Source: Sphingomonas sp. SUN019
Lineage (GTDB): Bacteria; Pseudomonadota; Alphaproteobacteria; Sphingomonadales; Sphingomonadaceae
NCBI RefSeq assembly: GCF_024758705.1
Contig: NZ_CP096971.1
Coordinates: forward strand, 3,191,501-3,255,500
Direction: 5' to 3'
Length of the DNA stretch: 64,000 nt
The notes under the pieces were generated by a model. It saw only the letters and a list, made by a program, of their open reading frames with translations, did not search any database and was not told the DNA's origin. Each line of letters starts with the position of its first letter. The stretch's first letter is position 1. Below, in pieces: positions 29,681-38,113 of this stretch. Position numbers and translations under genes: made by a program.

Positions 29681-30309
29681 CCTATGCGGTCAAGGAGATG
29701 TTCCTGACGCTGCAGGGGGAGGGCGTGCAGGCCGGGCGGCGCGCGGTGTTCGTGCGCTTTGCCGGGTGCAATCTGTGGTCGGGCCGCGAACGGGACCGCG
29801 CGACCGCGGTGTGCCGGTTCTGCGATACCGATTTTGTTGGGGTCGATGGCCTTGGCGGCGGCAAGTTCGCTGAGGCGGGTGCGCTGGCGGCGGCGGCGGC
29901 GGGTTTCTGGGGTGAAGGACGGCGCGCGCGTTATGTCGTGCTGACCGGGGGCGAGCCGATGCTGCAGGTCGACGATGCGCTGGTCGATGCGCTGCACGCC
30001 GCAGACTTCGAGATCGCGATCGAGAGCAACGGCACGCTGCCGGTCCATCCTGGCATCGACTGGGTCTGCATCAGTCCGAAGGCGGGCAGCGAAACGGTGC
30101 AGCGATCGGGCGACGAGCTGAAATTGGTATGGCCGCAGGCGGGCAGCGACGTCGACGCGATGGAAGGATGGGATTTTACCCATCATCTCATCCAGCCGCT
30201 CGACGATCCGCAAGCCGACGCCAACCGCAACGCCGCGCTGGCGCTAGTGATGGCGCGCCCGAACTGGCGGCTGTCGCTGCAGACGCACAAACTGCTGGGG
30301 CTGCGTTAG
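29677..30309 (+). CDS. queE: 7-carboxy-7-deazaguanine synthase (radical SAM)
   Basis: 210-residue radical SAM enzyme that contracts 6-carboxytetrahydropterin to 7-carboxy-7-deazaguanine. The iron-sulfur motif is spaced C-x14-C-x2-C ([22 protein letters not shown]), the variant known for Burkholderia-type QueE rather than the classical CxxxCxx[19 protein letters not shown] and [13 protein letters not shown] are conserved. It uses the product of QueD, not found here, and feeds QueC, encoded immediately before with overlapping stop and start. Confidence 0.92.
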   Translation: MTYAVKEMFLTLQGEGVQAGRRAVFVRFAGCNLWSGRERDRATAVCRFCDTDFVGVDGLGGGKFAEAGALAAAAAGFWGEGRRARYVVLTGGEPMLQVDDALVDALHAADFEIAIESNGTLPVHPGIDWVCISPKAGSETVQRSGDELKLVWPQAGSDVDAMEGWDFTHHLIQPLDDPQADANRNAALALVMARPNWRLSLQTHKLLGLR

Positions 30310-30316
30310 ATTTAGT

Positions 30317-30443
30317 TCCTCCCCGGCACGGGGAGGGGGACCAGCCGCAGGCTGGTGGAGGGGCAGCCAAGCAAGACAGTCGCTCGTGGCTGCCCCTCCA
30401 CCACGCCGCTGCGCGTCGCGGTCCCCCTCCCCGTGCGGGGAGG
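30317..30443. repeat. Class A intergenic palindromic element, copy 2
   Basis: Same design as at 26205: outer hairpins CCTCCCCGGCACGGGGAGG and CCTCCCCGTGCGGGGAGG, inner arms GGTGGAGGGGCAGCC and GGCTGCCCCTCCACC, and a variable centre. It lies between the convergent ends of queE and an exported protein gene, where it can serve as a terminator for both. Confidence 0.85.
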
Positions 30444-30451
30444 ATTTAGTC

Positions 30452-31150
30452 TTACCGCTGCGCCACCGCGACGCCGGCATAGGGCGGCGGGAAGTTTTGC
30501 GGGCCGCATTTCTTGGCGACCCATTCGCCCTTCTTGGACCAGCAGATCGCCTCCATCCGCGGCAGCGTCGCCTGTGCCGCATAGTAGCGCGGGAAACGCT
30601 GCTCGCCCCACGGGACCAGGCTGTTGCGCAACTCGCGCGTCCGGTTCCGGGCGATGTCGGCGAAACTGCCGCGTGGCTGGAAGATGGCGTCGCGGCCGAT
30701 CGCGGCGGCGACCTGACAGAAATTGTACTGCGCAGCGACCGTCGCGAAGGCCGAATAGGTGCGCGTGCCGAACTGGTCGAGCGCGGCCTGGCCAAGCTTC
30801 GCGGTCTTGTTCGTGCGCACGAAATATTTGTTCAGCGTATCGAAGCTGTCTTTCAGCTCCTTCTTGTGATCGGCCAGGATCGCATTGTAGTTCGACACCG
30901 TCAGCAACGTCGGTTCGAACTGGCATTGCAGCGCGGCGACGTTCAGCGCGGCGCGCATGTTCCACACCAGCGCCGCTGTCAGCTCCTCGCGCGTCGCGCC
31001 GGGCAGCGCCTGGCCGATGCCGGGTTCGTCGCCGACCACCGGGGCGCCGCTGAAGTCCTTGGACTGCATGAAGAATTGTGCCGACGCCGGTGCGGCCGTC
31101 AACAATACCGCAGCGGCGATACCGGCCCCCGCGAAACGCATCCCCATCAT
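30452..31150 (-). CDS. Exported hypothetical protein
   Basis: 232-residue protein with a signal peptide (MRFAGAGIAAAVLLTAAPAS then AQFF). The mature protein is helical. It has scattered Cys residues (LQCQFEPTLL, YNFCQVAAAI, AICWSKKGEW, KKCGPQNF), which could make two disulfides, and a central Lys-rich helix (ILADHKKELKDSFDTLNKYF). I do not recognise the family with certainty; it resembles small periplasmic proteins found in sphingomonads. No neighbour clarifies its role. Confidence 0.65.
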   Translation of the reverse strand: MMGMRFAGAGIAAAVLLTAAPASAQFFMQSKDFSGAPVVGDEPGIGQALPGATREELTAALVWNMRAALNVAALQCQFEPTLLTVSNYNAILADHKKELKDSFDTLNKYFVRTNKTAKLGQAALDQFGTRTYSAFATVAAQYNFCQVAAAIGRDAIFQPRGSFADIARNRTRELRNSLVPWGEQRFPRYYAAQATLPRMEAICWSKKGEWVAKKCGPQNFPPPYAGVAVAQR

Positions 31151-31315
31151 CTCGATTTCCTCCCCCGACGCACAACGCGCGGGATTCTATGCCTTTTCGA
31201 ATCTGTCCCCAAGCCTTTTCGGCACGTTTCAGGGGCGACCCGACGATTTGGCGTCATACAGCGGTGGCCGGAATCCGTGAAGGGGTCGCAGACGTAACGA
31301 ACGCGTCGAATGCGC

Positions 31316-31360
31316 CAAAACGAAAAGAGGCCGCCCGGTCACCCGGACGGCCCCTTTCGT
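31316..31360 (-). terminator. Terminator of the Met-rich lipoprotein gene
   Basis: Read on the minus strand: GGCCG, then CCGGG, a short loop, CCGG and CGGCC, followed by TCTTTTCGTTTT. This is a typical intrinsic terminator located about 40 bases after the lipoprotein stop. Confidence 0.75.
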
Positions 31361-31392
31361 TAGCACCCGCCCTAAGGCGGATACCAAAGCGA

Positions 31393-31662
31393 TTACATCG
31401 CGTTCGACGAATTCGTCATCATCGCGTCGTTCGACATCATGGTGTCGTTCGACATCATCGTGTCGTTCGCCATCATGCCACCGTTCATCGCGCCGTCAAC
31501 GGCGGTCATGTTGTCGGTCATGGTGTCCATGCCCTCGGTGGCGTTCATGTCGGTAACCATCGTGTTGTCGGTGGTGGTCTCGGTCTTCGAACCGCAGGCC
31601 GACACGGCGAGTGCTGCAGCCGCGATGGCCGAACCGGTCAGGATTTTCGAGAATGCACGCAT
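31393..31662 (-). CDS. Small Met/Asn/Asp-rich lipoprotein
   Basis: Eighty-nine-residue predicted lipoprotein: signal MRAFSKILTGSAIAAAALAV with lipobox LAVSACGS, so Cys23 would be lipidated. The remaining 66 residues are low complexity, dominated by Met, Asn, Asp and Thr, with repeats MMANDT, MMSNDT, MMSNDA and MMTNSS. At the DNA level these come from an 18-base tandem repeat. Met-rich exported proteins can bind copper(I) or silver, but this is only an analogy. The length of the repeat probably varies between strains. Confidence 0.75.
   Translation of the reverse strand: MRAFSKILTGSAIAAAALAVSACGSKTETTTDNTMVTDMNATEGMDTMTDNMTAVDGAMNGGMMANDTMMSNDTMMSNDAMMTNSSNAM
31418..31489. repeat. 18-base tandem repeat inside lipoprotein gene
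   Basis: Four successive 18-base units (31418, 31436, 31454, 31472), of the type ATCATCGTGTCGTTCGAC on the plus strand. The first three are nearly identical and the fourth is diverged. The period keeps the reading frame, so copy-number change would lengthen or shorten the protein by six residues. Confidence 0.85.
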
Positions 31663-31750
31663 GAATAGCTCCCTAGACAGTGGATTTGGACGGCATACCG
31701 GCCATTAATACCCAAACCGTGGTGGACATTAATCGCAGAACGCCGACCTC

Positions 31751-32413
31751 TCAAGCACAGATTTCATCAGCACAAGAAAGGCTTTCAAGAAAGGCGTCGC
31801 ACGTCAACGCAAGTGCAGCATCAAAAGTTGCATGTTCGTGACACCGGCCGAGCGCCGCGGCGCTGGTCACTGGGTATTCAGCGATCCCGCATGGCACGAT
31901 ACCGCCGAAATGCGTCAGGTCGGGCGACAGGTTCACCGCAAAGCCGTGGAGCGTCACCCAGCGCCGCACGCGCACCCCGATCGCGCCGATCTTCGCCTCC
32001 CGCTCTTGCGTGTCGATCGTCCAGATGCCGATCCGGCCGGGCGCACGGAAAGCGTCGATCCCGATTTCGGCCAGCGCGGCGATCACCCAGCCCTCCACCG
32101 CACGGACGAAGCAGCGCACGTCCTTTCCGCGCTTGTTCAGGTCGAGCACCAGATAACCGACGCGCTGGCCCGGCCCGTGATACGTGTAGCGCCCGCCGCG
32201 GCCCGCCGGGACGACCGGGAAACGCGCGTCGAGCAATTCGGCCGGATCGGCGCTGGTCCCGGCGGTGTAGACCGGCGGATGCTCCAGCAGCCAGATCAGC
32301 TCGCGCGCATCTCCCGCGATGACCGCGGCGTTGCGCGCCTCCATCTCGGCCAGCGCATCGGCATAGTCGGTCAGCCCCGACGTCACGCGCCATTCGATGT
32401 CGTTCTTTCTCAC
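31751..32413 (-). CDS. lipB: Octanoyl-(acyl-carrier-protein)-protein octanoyltransferase
   Basis: 220-residue LipB that moves octanoyl groups from ACP to lipoyl domains. The catalytic pair is Lys141 ([10 protein letters not shown]) and Cys175 ([11 protein letters not shown]). The signature [22 protein letters not shown] is intact. The chosen start is a GTG ([14 protein letters not shown]) that fits the family length; the frame is open about 31 codons further but is unconserved there. It diverges from the membrane protein gene at 32500. Confidence 0.92.
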   Translation of the reverse strand: MRKNDIEWRVTSGLTDYADALAEMEARNAAVIAGDARELIWLLEHPPVYTAGTSADPAELLDARFPVVPAGRGGRYTYHGPGQRVGYLVLDLNKRGKDVRCFVRAVEGWVIAALAEIGIDAFRAPGRIGIWTIDTQEREAKIGAIGVRVRRWVTLHGFAVNLSPDLTHFGGIVPCGIAEYPVTSAAALGRCHEHATFDAALALTCDAFLESLSCADEICA

Positions 32414-32499
32414 GGATGCGAGATGCGGACCCCGGCGGCGATTGGCAAGCGCGGGCGGCGCGAGTAGGCGGGACGGGACGCTACCGGGGACCGCCATCA

Positions 32500-33306
32500 A
32501 TGCCACGTATCAGCACCATCTGGGACCGCACGACCGAGGTGCTGGCGGGCCGCGCGGGCATCCTGACGGTGATCGCCGCACTGCTGCTGTTCGCGCCCGC
32601 GGTCGCGCAGGCGGTGCTGGCGGCGGCGCTCGGCGAGCAGTCGGTCGTCGTATCGCTGTGGAATCTGGTTGCGCTGGTGCTGACGATCTGGGCGTCGCTG
32701 TCGCTGACCGCTGTGGCGAGCGATCCGGCGGTGACCCGTGAAGGCGCGCTGGCGACCGGCGTCGCGCGGCTGGGGCCGGGGCTGGGCGTGCTGATCGTGG
32801 CGATCGTGGTGGCGATCATCGCGTTGCTGCCGGGGATCGTGTTGCTGATCGTGGGCGGCCTGAAGTTCCTGCCGAACGGAAAGATCGATCCGGCGTCGGC
32901 TACCGGCGGCGCGGCGTTGATCGGGATGCTGTACTTCCTCGTCTTGTCGCTCGGCGCGCTCTGGGTCAGCGCGCGGCTGGTGCCGCTGTTCGCGATCGTC
33001 GTGAACGAACGCCGCGGACTGGGCGCGTTCCGCCGCTCGTTCGCGTTGACGCGCGGATCGACGATGAAGCTGATCGGCGTGATGATCCTGTATGCGATCG
33101 TGCTGTTCGTGGTGTTCGCCGCGACGACGACGGTGGTCGGGCTGATCCTGCGCCTGGCGCTGGGTTCCGAGGCTACGGCCGCTGTTTCGATCGGCGTCGC
33201 GATCGTCGCCGGAATCGTCACCGCGGGCGCGGCGGTGATGCAGAATGTCTTCTCCGCGCAATTCTATGTCGCGACTGCTGGTGACAGAGATATGGCACCC
33301 GCATGA
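32500..33306 (+). CDS. Polytopic membrane protein, glycerophosphodiesterase-membrane-domain-like
   Basis: 268-residue inner-membrane protein with about six helices: residues 20-40, 50-70, 90-115, 135-160, 190-215 and 225-255. The soluble segment [19 protein letters not shown] between helices four and five is the hallmark of the membrane-domain family often fused to glycerophosphoryl diester phosphodiesterases. No catalytic domain is present. The stop overlaps the start of the next, related gene by four bases, so the two are coupled and may form a heteromer. Confidence 0.72.
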   Translation: MPRISTIWDRTTEVLAGRAGILTVIAALLLFAPAVAQAVLAAALGEQSVVVSLWNLVALVLTIWASLSLTAVASDPAVTREGALATGVARLGPGLGVLIVAIVVAIIALLPGIVLLIVGGLKFLPNGKIDPASATGGAALIGMLYFLVLSLGALWVSARLVPLFAIVVNERRGLGAFRRSFALTRGSTMKLIGVMILYAIVLFVVFAATTTVVGLILRLALGSEATAAVSIGVAIVAGIVTAGAAVMQNVFSAQFYVATAGDRDMAPA

Positions 33307-34049
33307 ACCTTAATTTCGGGCGGCTGCTCGCCGACGTCTGGGCGCTGCTGCGGCGCGAGGGCGATCTGATCCTGCGCGTGGCGGGGCCATTGATCTTCCT
33401 GCCCGCGTTCGCGGTGCAATTGCTGTGCGATCCGCTGCCCTCCATCCCGCCCGCGCCGCGTGACGAAGCCTCGATCGCGCGCTGGGTCAATGCGGTGACA
33501 TTGTGGGGGCAGTCAAACGCGGGCTGGTATCTGCTGGCGGATGCGATCGGCATCCTCGGCGTCGCGACGCTGGCGGTGCTGTTGACCACGCCCGGACGAC
33601 CGAACGTGGGGGAGGCGCTGGGGATCGCGGGGCGGCGCTATGGCCGTTTCCTGCTCGCCGCCCTGCTGGTCGCGATCCCGGTCGGGGCGGGAATGTGGCT
33701 GTTCCTGCTGCCCGGCCTCTACATTCAGGCGCGGCTGATCGCGGTGCAGCCGGTGCTGGCGGCGGAGCAACCCACGGCCGCGCGCGCATCGCTGGTGCGC
33801 AGTTTCCGGGTCACGCGCGGGGCGGGGTGGGCGATCCTCGGTGCGATCGTGACGTTGTTCCTGCTGCAATATCTGGTGCTGGCGCCGCTGGCCCCCGCCG
33901 ACGCCTGGCTGCGCTCTCCGGATCATGAGAATCCGTTCGTGCTGGCGCTGGTCGATGCGGCGCTGGCGGCGGCGGCAACCGCCTATCACGTCGGGCTGGC
34001 GTTGCTCGGCGTGGTCGTCTGGCGCAGGCTCGCGAGGCAGGGGATCTGA
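33303..34049 (+). CDS. Polytopic membrane protein, paralogue of upstream gene
   Basis: 248-residue membrane protein sharing the architecture of its upstream neighbour, including the segment RASLVRSFRVTRGAGWAILG before a helix. About six membrane helices are seen, with a periplasmic stretch around PLPSIPPAPRDEASIARWVN. The function is unknown. The ATG lies inside the preceding stop (ATGA). Its final 64 bases overlap the 3' end of the convergent GNAT gene. Confidence 0.72.
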   Translation: MNLNFGRLLADVWALLRREGDLILRVAGPLIFLPAFAVQLLCDPLPSIPPAPRDEASIARWVNAVTLWGQSNAGWYLLADAIGILGVATLAVLLTTPGRPNVGEALGIAGRRYGRFLLAALLVAIPVGAGMWLFLLPGLYIQARLIAVQPVLAAEQPTAARASLVRSFRVTRGAGWAILGAIVTLFLLQYLVLAPLAPADAWLRSPDHENPFVLALVDAALAAAATAYHVGLALLGVVVWRRLARQGI

Positions 34050-34612
34050 GGCGCGGCGTCGGCGGGCAGCACCCCGGCGACGCGCGGATCGGCGAAGGTT
34101 TCGATCGTGCGCTTGATCGCGACGAAGCCCTGTGCGCGGTAGAAATTCAGCGCCGAGGGATGATCGAGCGTGCAAGTGTGCAGCCAGACGCGCTTGATAT
34201 CCCATAGCCACGAACGCGAAAGCGCCTCCGCCATCAGCCACCGGCCCAGCCCTTTGCCCGCCAGTTCGGGGACCAACCCGAAATAGGAAATCTCGCATTC
34301 GTTCGGCTCGCGGTGATCGAGTTCGATCATCCCGACCTCCACGCCCGCACGATCGACCGCGGCGAAGATCGAAATGTCGGGATCGTGGATGATCGCGGTC
34401 AGCGTCCGATCGTCCATCACCAGCCGCGAAAACCACAGCCACGGCGCACCGACACGGCGGAACAGCGCGCGGTATTTGTCCGGGGCGGGCCGGTCCCACG
34501 CGATCAGCTGCAGCGGTGAATCGGGAACCGGACGCAATGCCGGGCGGCGCATCATTTCCAGCGTCGTGACGATCGTCGCGATGCGATCGTCGGGGACGGC
34601 CGTTAAGCCCAT
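33986..34612 (-). CDS. GNAT-family N-acetyltransferase
   Basis: 208-residue acetyltransferase. The acetyl-CoA motif A is YFGLVPELAGKGLGRWLMAEAL, followed by KRVWLHTCTLDHPSALNFYRAQGF, the usual GNAT end. The last 25 residues (ADAAPQIPCLASLRQTTTPS and beyond) lie outside the fold and are encoded by the DNA that overlaps the convergent membrane gene. The start ATG is inside the end of hemF (10-base overlap), so translation is coupled to hemF. The substrate is unknown. Confidence 0.8.
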   Translation of the reverse strand: MGLTAVPDDRIATIVTTLEMMRRPALRPVPDSPLQLIAWDRPAPDKYRALFRRVGAPWLWFSRLVMDDRTLTAIIHDPDISIFAAVDRAGVEVGMIELDHREPNECEISYFGLVPELAGKGLGRWLMAEALSRSWLWDIKRVWLHTCTLDHPSALNFYRAQGFVAIKRTIETFADPRVAGVLPADAAPQIPCLASLRQTTTPSNASPT

Positions 34613-35442
34613 GTCGCGCGCGGCGGCAGGCTCATCAGGATCGCGTCGATGTTGCCGCCGGTCTTCAGGCCGAACAACGTGCCGCGATCATAAACCAGAT
34701 TGAATTCGGCATAGCGCCCGCGCCATTCGAGCATCGCGGTTTCGTCGGCATGGGTGAAGGGCGTGTTCATGCGCCGCCTGACGATCCGCGGATAAGCGTC
34801 GAGAAACGCACGTCCGATATCCTGGATGAAGGCGAAGTTCGCGTCGAAATCGCCCTCCAGATGATCGACGAAGATGCCGCCCACGCCGCGGCTGACCCCG
34901 CGATGCGGAATGCGGAAATACTCCTCCGCCCAGTCGCGGTAACGCTCGTGATACCCCGCATCATGCGCGTCGCACGCCGCCTTCAGCGTGCCGTGGAAAT
35001 CGTCGGTGTCCTCGGCGATCGGCAGCGGCGGATTTAGGTCCGCGCCGCCGCCGAACCAGCGCTTCGTCGTGACCAGAAAGCGGCAGTTCATGTGCACCGC
35101 GGGGACGTGCGGGTTGGCCATGTGCGCGACCAGGCTGATGCCGGTCGCGAAAAAGCGCGGATCGTCCGACGCGCCGTTGATCGACTTCGCGAATTCGCCC
35201 TCGAACGTGCCGCCGACGGTCGATACGTTGACCCCGACCTTCTCGAACACGCGCCCCTTCATCACCCCGCGCACGCCGCCGCCGCCGGGTTCTCCGCTAG
35301 GGTCGATGCGGTCCCACGGGGCATAGTCGAACGTCGCATCCGACCCGGCCTCGCGCTCGATTCCCTCGAATTCGGCGCAAATCAGGTCGCGCAGATGTTC
35401 GAACCAGATACGGGCGGCGGATTGCTGTTCGTCGAGGTGCAT
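34603..35442 (-). CDS. hemF: Oxygen-dependent coproporphyrinogen III oxidase
   Basis: 279-residue enzyme that oxidatively decarboxylates coproporphyrinogen III to protoporphyrinogen IX using oxygen, in haem synthesis. Family blocks are clear: VMKGRVFEKVGVNVSTVGG, HMNCRFLVTTKRWFGGGADLNP, YFRIPHRGVSRGVGGIFVDHLEGD, and the C-terminal GRYAEFNLVYDRGTLFGLKTGG. The start at MHLDEQQSAARIW has GGAAC upstream; the open frame runs much further upstream through a repeat element and trmL antisense, which is not coding for hemF. Confidence 0.93.
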   Translation of the reverse strand: MHLDEQQSAARIWFEHLRDLICAEFEGIEREAGSDATFDYAPWDRIDPSGEPGGGGVRGVMKGRVFEKVGVNVSTVGGTFEGEFAKSINGASDDPRFFATGISLVAHMANPHVPAVHMNCRFLVTTKRWFGGGADLNPPLPIAEDTDDFHGTLKAACDAHDAGYHERYRDWAEEYFRIPHRGVSRGVGGIFVDHLEGDFDANFAFIQDIGRAFLDAYPRIVRRRMNTPFTHADETAMLEWRGRYAEFNLVYDRGTLFGLKTGGNIDAILMSLPPRATWA

Positions 35443-35460
35443 GGGTCCGTTCCTAACTGA

Positions 35461-35587
35461 TCCTCCCCGGCACGGGGAGGGGGACCGTTCGCCTCTTCGG
35501 CAAATGGTGGAGGGGCAGCCACAAGGTCCGGTCCTGCTTGGCTGCCCCTCCACCACTTCGTGGTCTCCCTCCCCGTGCCGGGGAGGA
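35461..35587. repeat. Class A intergenic palindromic element, copy 3
   Basis: Third full copy of the class A design: CCTCCCCGGCACGGGGAGG at the left, CCTCCCCGTGCCGGGGAGG at the right, and TGGTGGAGGGGCAGCC with its complement inside. It separates trmL from hemF, both on the minus strand, leaving about 18 bases to the hemF start. Confidence 0.85.
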
Positions 35588-35588
35588 T

Positions 35589-36038
35589 TTATTGTGGCCA
35601 GCCGTCGGTCTGGCGCAGCGCTTCGGCCAGCACGATCCCCGCGCTGACCGCGACATTCAGCGATCGGAAGCCGGGCCTCATCGGGATGCGCACGCGCAGA
35701 TTTGCGGCCGCATGAACCAGTTGCGGCGCGCCCGCGCTTTCGGACCCGAACAGCAATATGTCGTCGGCTTCGAACGTCACCTGCGGCAGCGGTGCGGCAC
35801 CGGCGGTGGTCGCCAGCACGATCCGTCCCGGCGTGGCGGCGCGGAACGCGTCCCAGTCGGCGTGCCTGACGACATCGGTCGCCTCGGAATAGTCCATGCC
35901 CGCCCGCGCCAACGCGCGGTCGCTCCACGCAAACCCCATCGGCTCGATCAGGTCGACCGCCACGCCAAGGCACGCGGCCAGCCGGATGATCGTGCCGACG
36001 TTGCCCGCGATATCGGGTTCGTAGAGGGCGATGCGCAT
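35589..36038 (-). CDS. trmL: tRNA (cytidine/uridine-34-2'-O)-methyltransferase
   Basis: 149-residue SPOUT methyltransferase that 2'-O-methylates the wobble nucleotide of tRNA-Leu isoacceptors. The three family motifs are seen: ALYEPDIAGNVGTIIRLAAC, ILLFGSESAGAPQLV and FRSLNVAVSAGIVLAEAL, which form the knotted SAM site. The length is normal. It precedes hemF on the same strand with a palindromic element between them. It diverges from petA. Confidence 0.9.
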   Translation of the reverse strand: MRIALYEPDIAGNVGTIIRLAACLGVAVDLIEPMGFAWSDRALARAGMDYSEATDVVRHADWDAFRAATPGRIVLATTAGAAPLPQVTFEADDILLFGSESAGAPQLVHAAANLRVRIPMRPGFRSLNVAVSAGIVLAEALRQTDGWPQ

Positions 36039-36192
36039 CGCGCCCCCGTACCCGTTCGGCCGTCGGTGTAAAAGCAGTTGGCAAAGCAGCGACCCCGCGT
36101 CTATCAGACCTCAGCTTTCGCCTGTGGACGAAGGCGTCTTGGCGTGTGCGCAACCTTGAGCACCGCCCGATACGAACGGACAAGGGTTACGA

Positions 36193-36777
36193 ATGGCGAG
36201 CGTCAGCGAAACGGTTCCTCCGGGCGAGCACAGTGCGCATGGACCGGAAGACGGCCATGACCCGCGCCGCCGCGACTTCATCAACATCGCTGCGGTCGCG
36301 TGGATCGGCGTGGGCGCCGGCGCGGTCGTGCTGCCGCTGATCAACCAGATGAATCCCAGCGCCGACGTGCTCGCGCAGTCGACGACCGAGATCGATCTGT
36401 CGAAGATCGCCGCGGGTCAGGCGATCAAGGCCAGTTTCCGCAAGCAGCCGTTGTTCGTGCGCAATCTGACCCCGGCCGAGATCGCCGCTGCGGACGCGGT
36501 CGATGTCTCGTCGTTGCGCGACCCGCAGACGCTGGAAGAACGCACGAAGGCGGGCAAGAAGAACTGGCTGATCACGCTGGGCGTCTGCACCCATCTCGGC
36601 TGCGTGCCGCTCGGCGCGGGCGAGGGCGAGAACAAGGGGCCGTTCGGCGGCTATTTCTGTCCTTGCCACGGTTCGGCCTACGATACGGCGGCGCGCATCC
36701 GGCAGGGACCGGCGCCGCTGAACCTGCACGTCCCCGAATACACCTTCACGTCTGACACGGCCGTCACGGTCGGTTGA
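36193..36777 (+). CDS. petA: Ubiquinol-cytochrome c reductase iron-sulfur (Rieske) subunit
   Basis: 194-residue Rieske protein of the bc1 complex. The twin-arginine signal/anchor is [20 protein letters not shown] near residue 27. The 2Fe-2S cluster ligands are in CTHLGC and CPCHGSAYD, two Cys and two His, with the usual disulfide cysteines. It passes electrons from ubiquinol to cytochrome c1. It heads the petABC operon, eleven bases before petB. Confidence 0.94.
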   Translation: MASVSETVPPGEHSAHGPEDGHDPRRRDFINIAAVAWIGVGAGAVVLPLINQMNPSADVLAQSTTEIDLSKIAAGQAIKASFRKQPLFVRNLTPAEIAAADAVDVSSLRDPQTLEERTKAGKKNWLITLGVCTHLGCVPLGAGEGENKGPFGGYFCPCHGSAYDTAARIRQGPAPLNLHVPEYTFTSDTAVTVG

Positions 36778-36787
36778 GGTAGCGAAC

Positions 36788-38074
36788 ATGAGCTTTTCCT
36801 GGGCCAAGCATTATGAGCCGAAGCAGCCGCTGATGCGGTGGCTCGACGAGAAGCTGCCGGTGCCGCGTCTCGTCTACAACTCGCTCGGCGGCGGTTATCC
36901 CGTGCCGCGCAACCTCAATTATTTCTGGAATTTCGGCGTGCTCGCGGGCCTCGCGCTCGTCTGCCAGATCGTCACCGGCATCGTGCTGGCGATGCATTTC
37001 GGGGCCAATTCGGCGATCGCGTTCGGATCGGTCGAACATATCATGCGCGACGTAAATGCTGGCTGGTTCCTGCGGTATGCGCACGCCAACGGCGCGTCGA
37101 TGTTCCTGTTGGTCGTATATGTCCACATCGCCCGTGGCCTGTATTACGGATCGTACAAGGCGCCACGCGAGATGGTGTGGTTGCTGGGCGTCGTCATCTT
37201 CCTGCTGATGATGGCGACCGCGTTCATGGGTTACGTGCTGCCGTGGGGCCAGATGAGCTTCTGGGGCGCGCAGGTCATCACCGGCTTCTTCTCGGCCATT
37301 CCGCTGGTCGGCGAATCGATCCGCATCTGGCTGCTGGGCGGTTTCGCGCCTGACAATGCGACGCTCAACCGCTTCTTCTCGCTCCATTACCTGCTGCCGT
37401 TCGTAACCGCAGGCGTCATCATCCTGCACATCTGGGCGCTGCACATCCCCGGCTCGAACAATCCGACCGGCGTGGACGTGAAGGGCGAACAGGACACGGT
37501 GCCGTTTCATCCATATTACACCGCGAAGGATGGCGTCGGCGTCGGCGTGTTCCTGCTGGTGTTTGCAGCACTCATCTTCTTCAGCCCGAACCTGCTGGGT
37601 CACCCGGACAATTACATCGAGGCGAACCCGCTTTCGACGCCTGCGCACATCGTGCCCGAATGGTATTTCCTGCCGTTCTACGCGATCCTGAAGAGCTTCA
37701 CCGCCGACTTCGTCATCGCGGCAAAGCTGTGGGGCGTGCTCGCGATGTTCGGGTCGATCCTGCTGCTGTTCTTCCTGCCGTGGCTCGACAATTCGCCGGT
37801 GCGGTCATGCAACTATCGCCCGAAGTATCGGATGTTCCTGATCGTGCTGCTCTTCGACGTTCTCCTGCTCGGCTATGTCGGCGGAGCGGAGGCGACGGCG
37901 CGCAACGTCATCCTGGGGCAGATCGCGACGGCCTATTATTTCGCGCACTTCCTGATCATCCTGCCGTGGGTCGCGCGCTCGGAACGTCCGCGTCCGCTGC
38001 CGAACTCGATCACCGAAGCGGTGCTGAGCAAGCACGGTGGGACGAGTCCCGCCCAAACCGCGCTCGCGCACTGA
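36788..38074 (+). CDS. petB: Cytochrome b of the bc1 complex
   Basis: 428-residue cytochrome b with eight predicted membrane helices. Two b-haems are bound by paired histidines in helices two and four (for example around [11 protein letters not shown] and [13 protein letters not shown]). The quinol-oxidation motif PEWY is present in [16 protein letters not shown], and [14 protein letters not shown] is standard. It catalyses quinol oxidation and reduction across the inner membrane. Confidence 0.95.
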   Translation: MSFSWAKHYEPKQPLMRWLDEKLPVPRLVYNSLGGGYPVPRNLNYFWNFGVLAGLALVCQIVTGIVLAMHFGANSAIAFGSVEHIMRDVNAGWFLRYAHANGASMFLLVVYVHIARGLYYGSYKAPREMVWLLGVVIFLLMMATAFMGYVLPWGQMSFWGAQVITGFFSAIPLVGESIRIWLLGGFAPDNATLNRFFSLHYLLPFVTAGVIILHIWALHIPGSNNPTGVDVKGEQDTVPFHPYYTAKDGVGVGVFLLVFAALIFFSPNLLGHPDNYIEANPLSTPAHIVPEWYFLPFYAILKSFTADFVIAAKLWGVLAMFGSILLLFFLPWLDNSPVRSCNYRPKYRMFLIVLLFDVLLLGYVGGAEATARNVILGQIATAYYFAHFLIILPWVARSERPRPLPNSITEAVLSKHGGTSPAQTALAH

Positions 38075-38113
38075 TCCGCACACACAAGCATCCGAACGGG
38101 GACTGATACTCAC

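Noticed and set aside
26205..35587. CRISPR array or insertion sequence, suggested by repeated GC-rich blocks
   Set aside because: Copies are several kb apart, palindromic and intergenic, with no regular spacing, spacers, cas gene or transposase.
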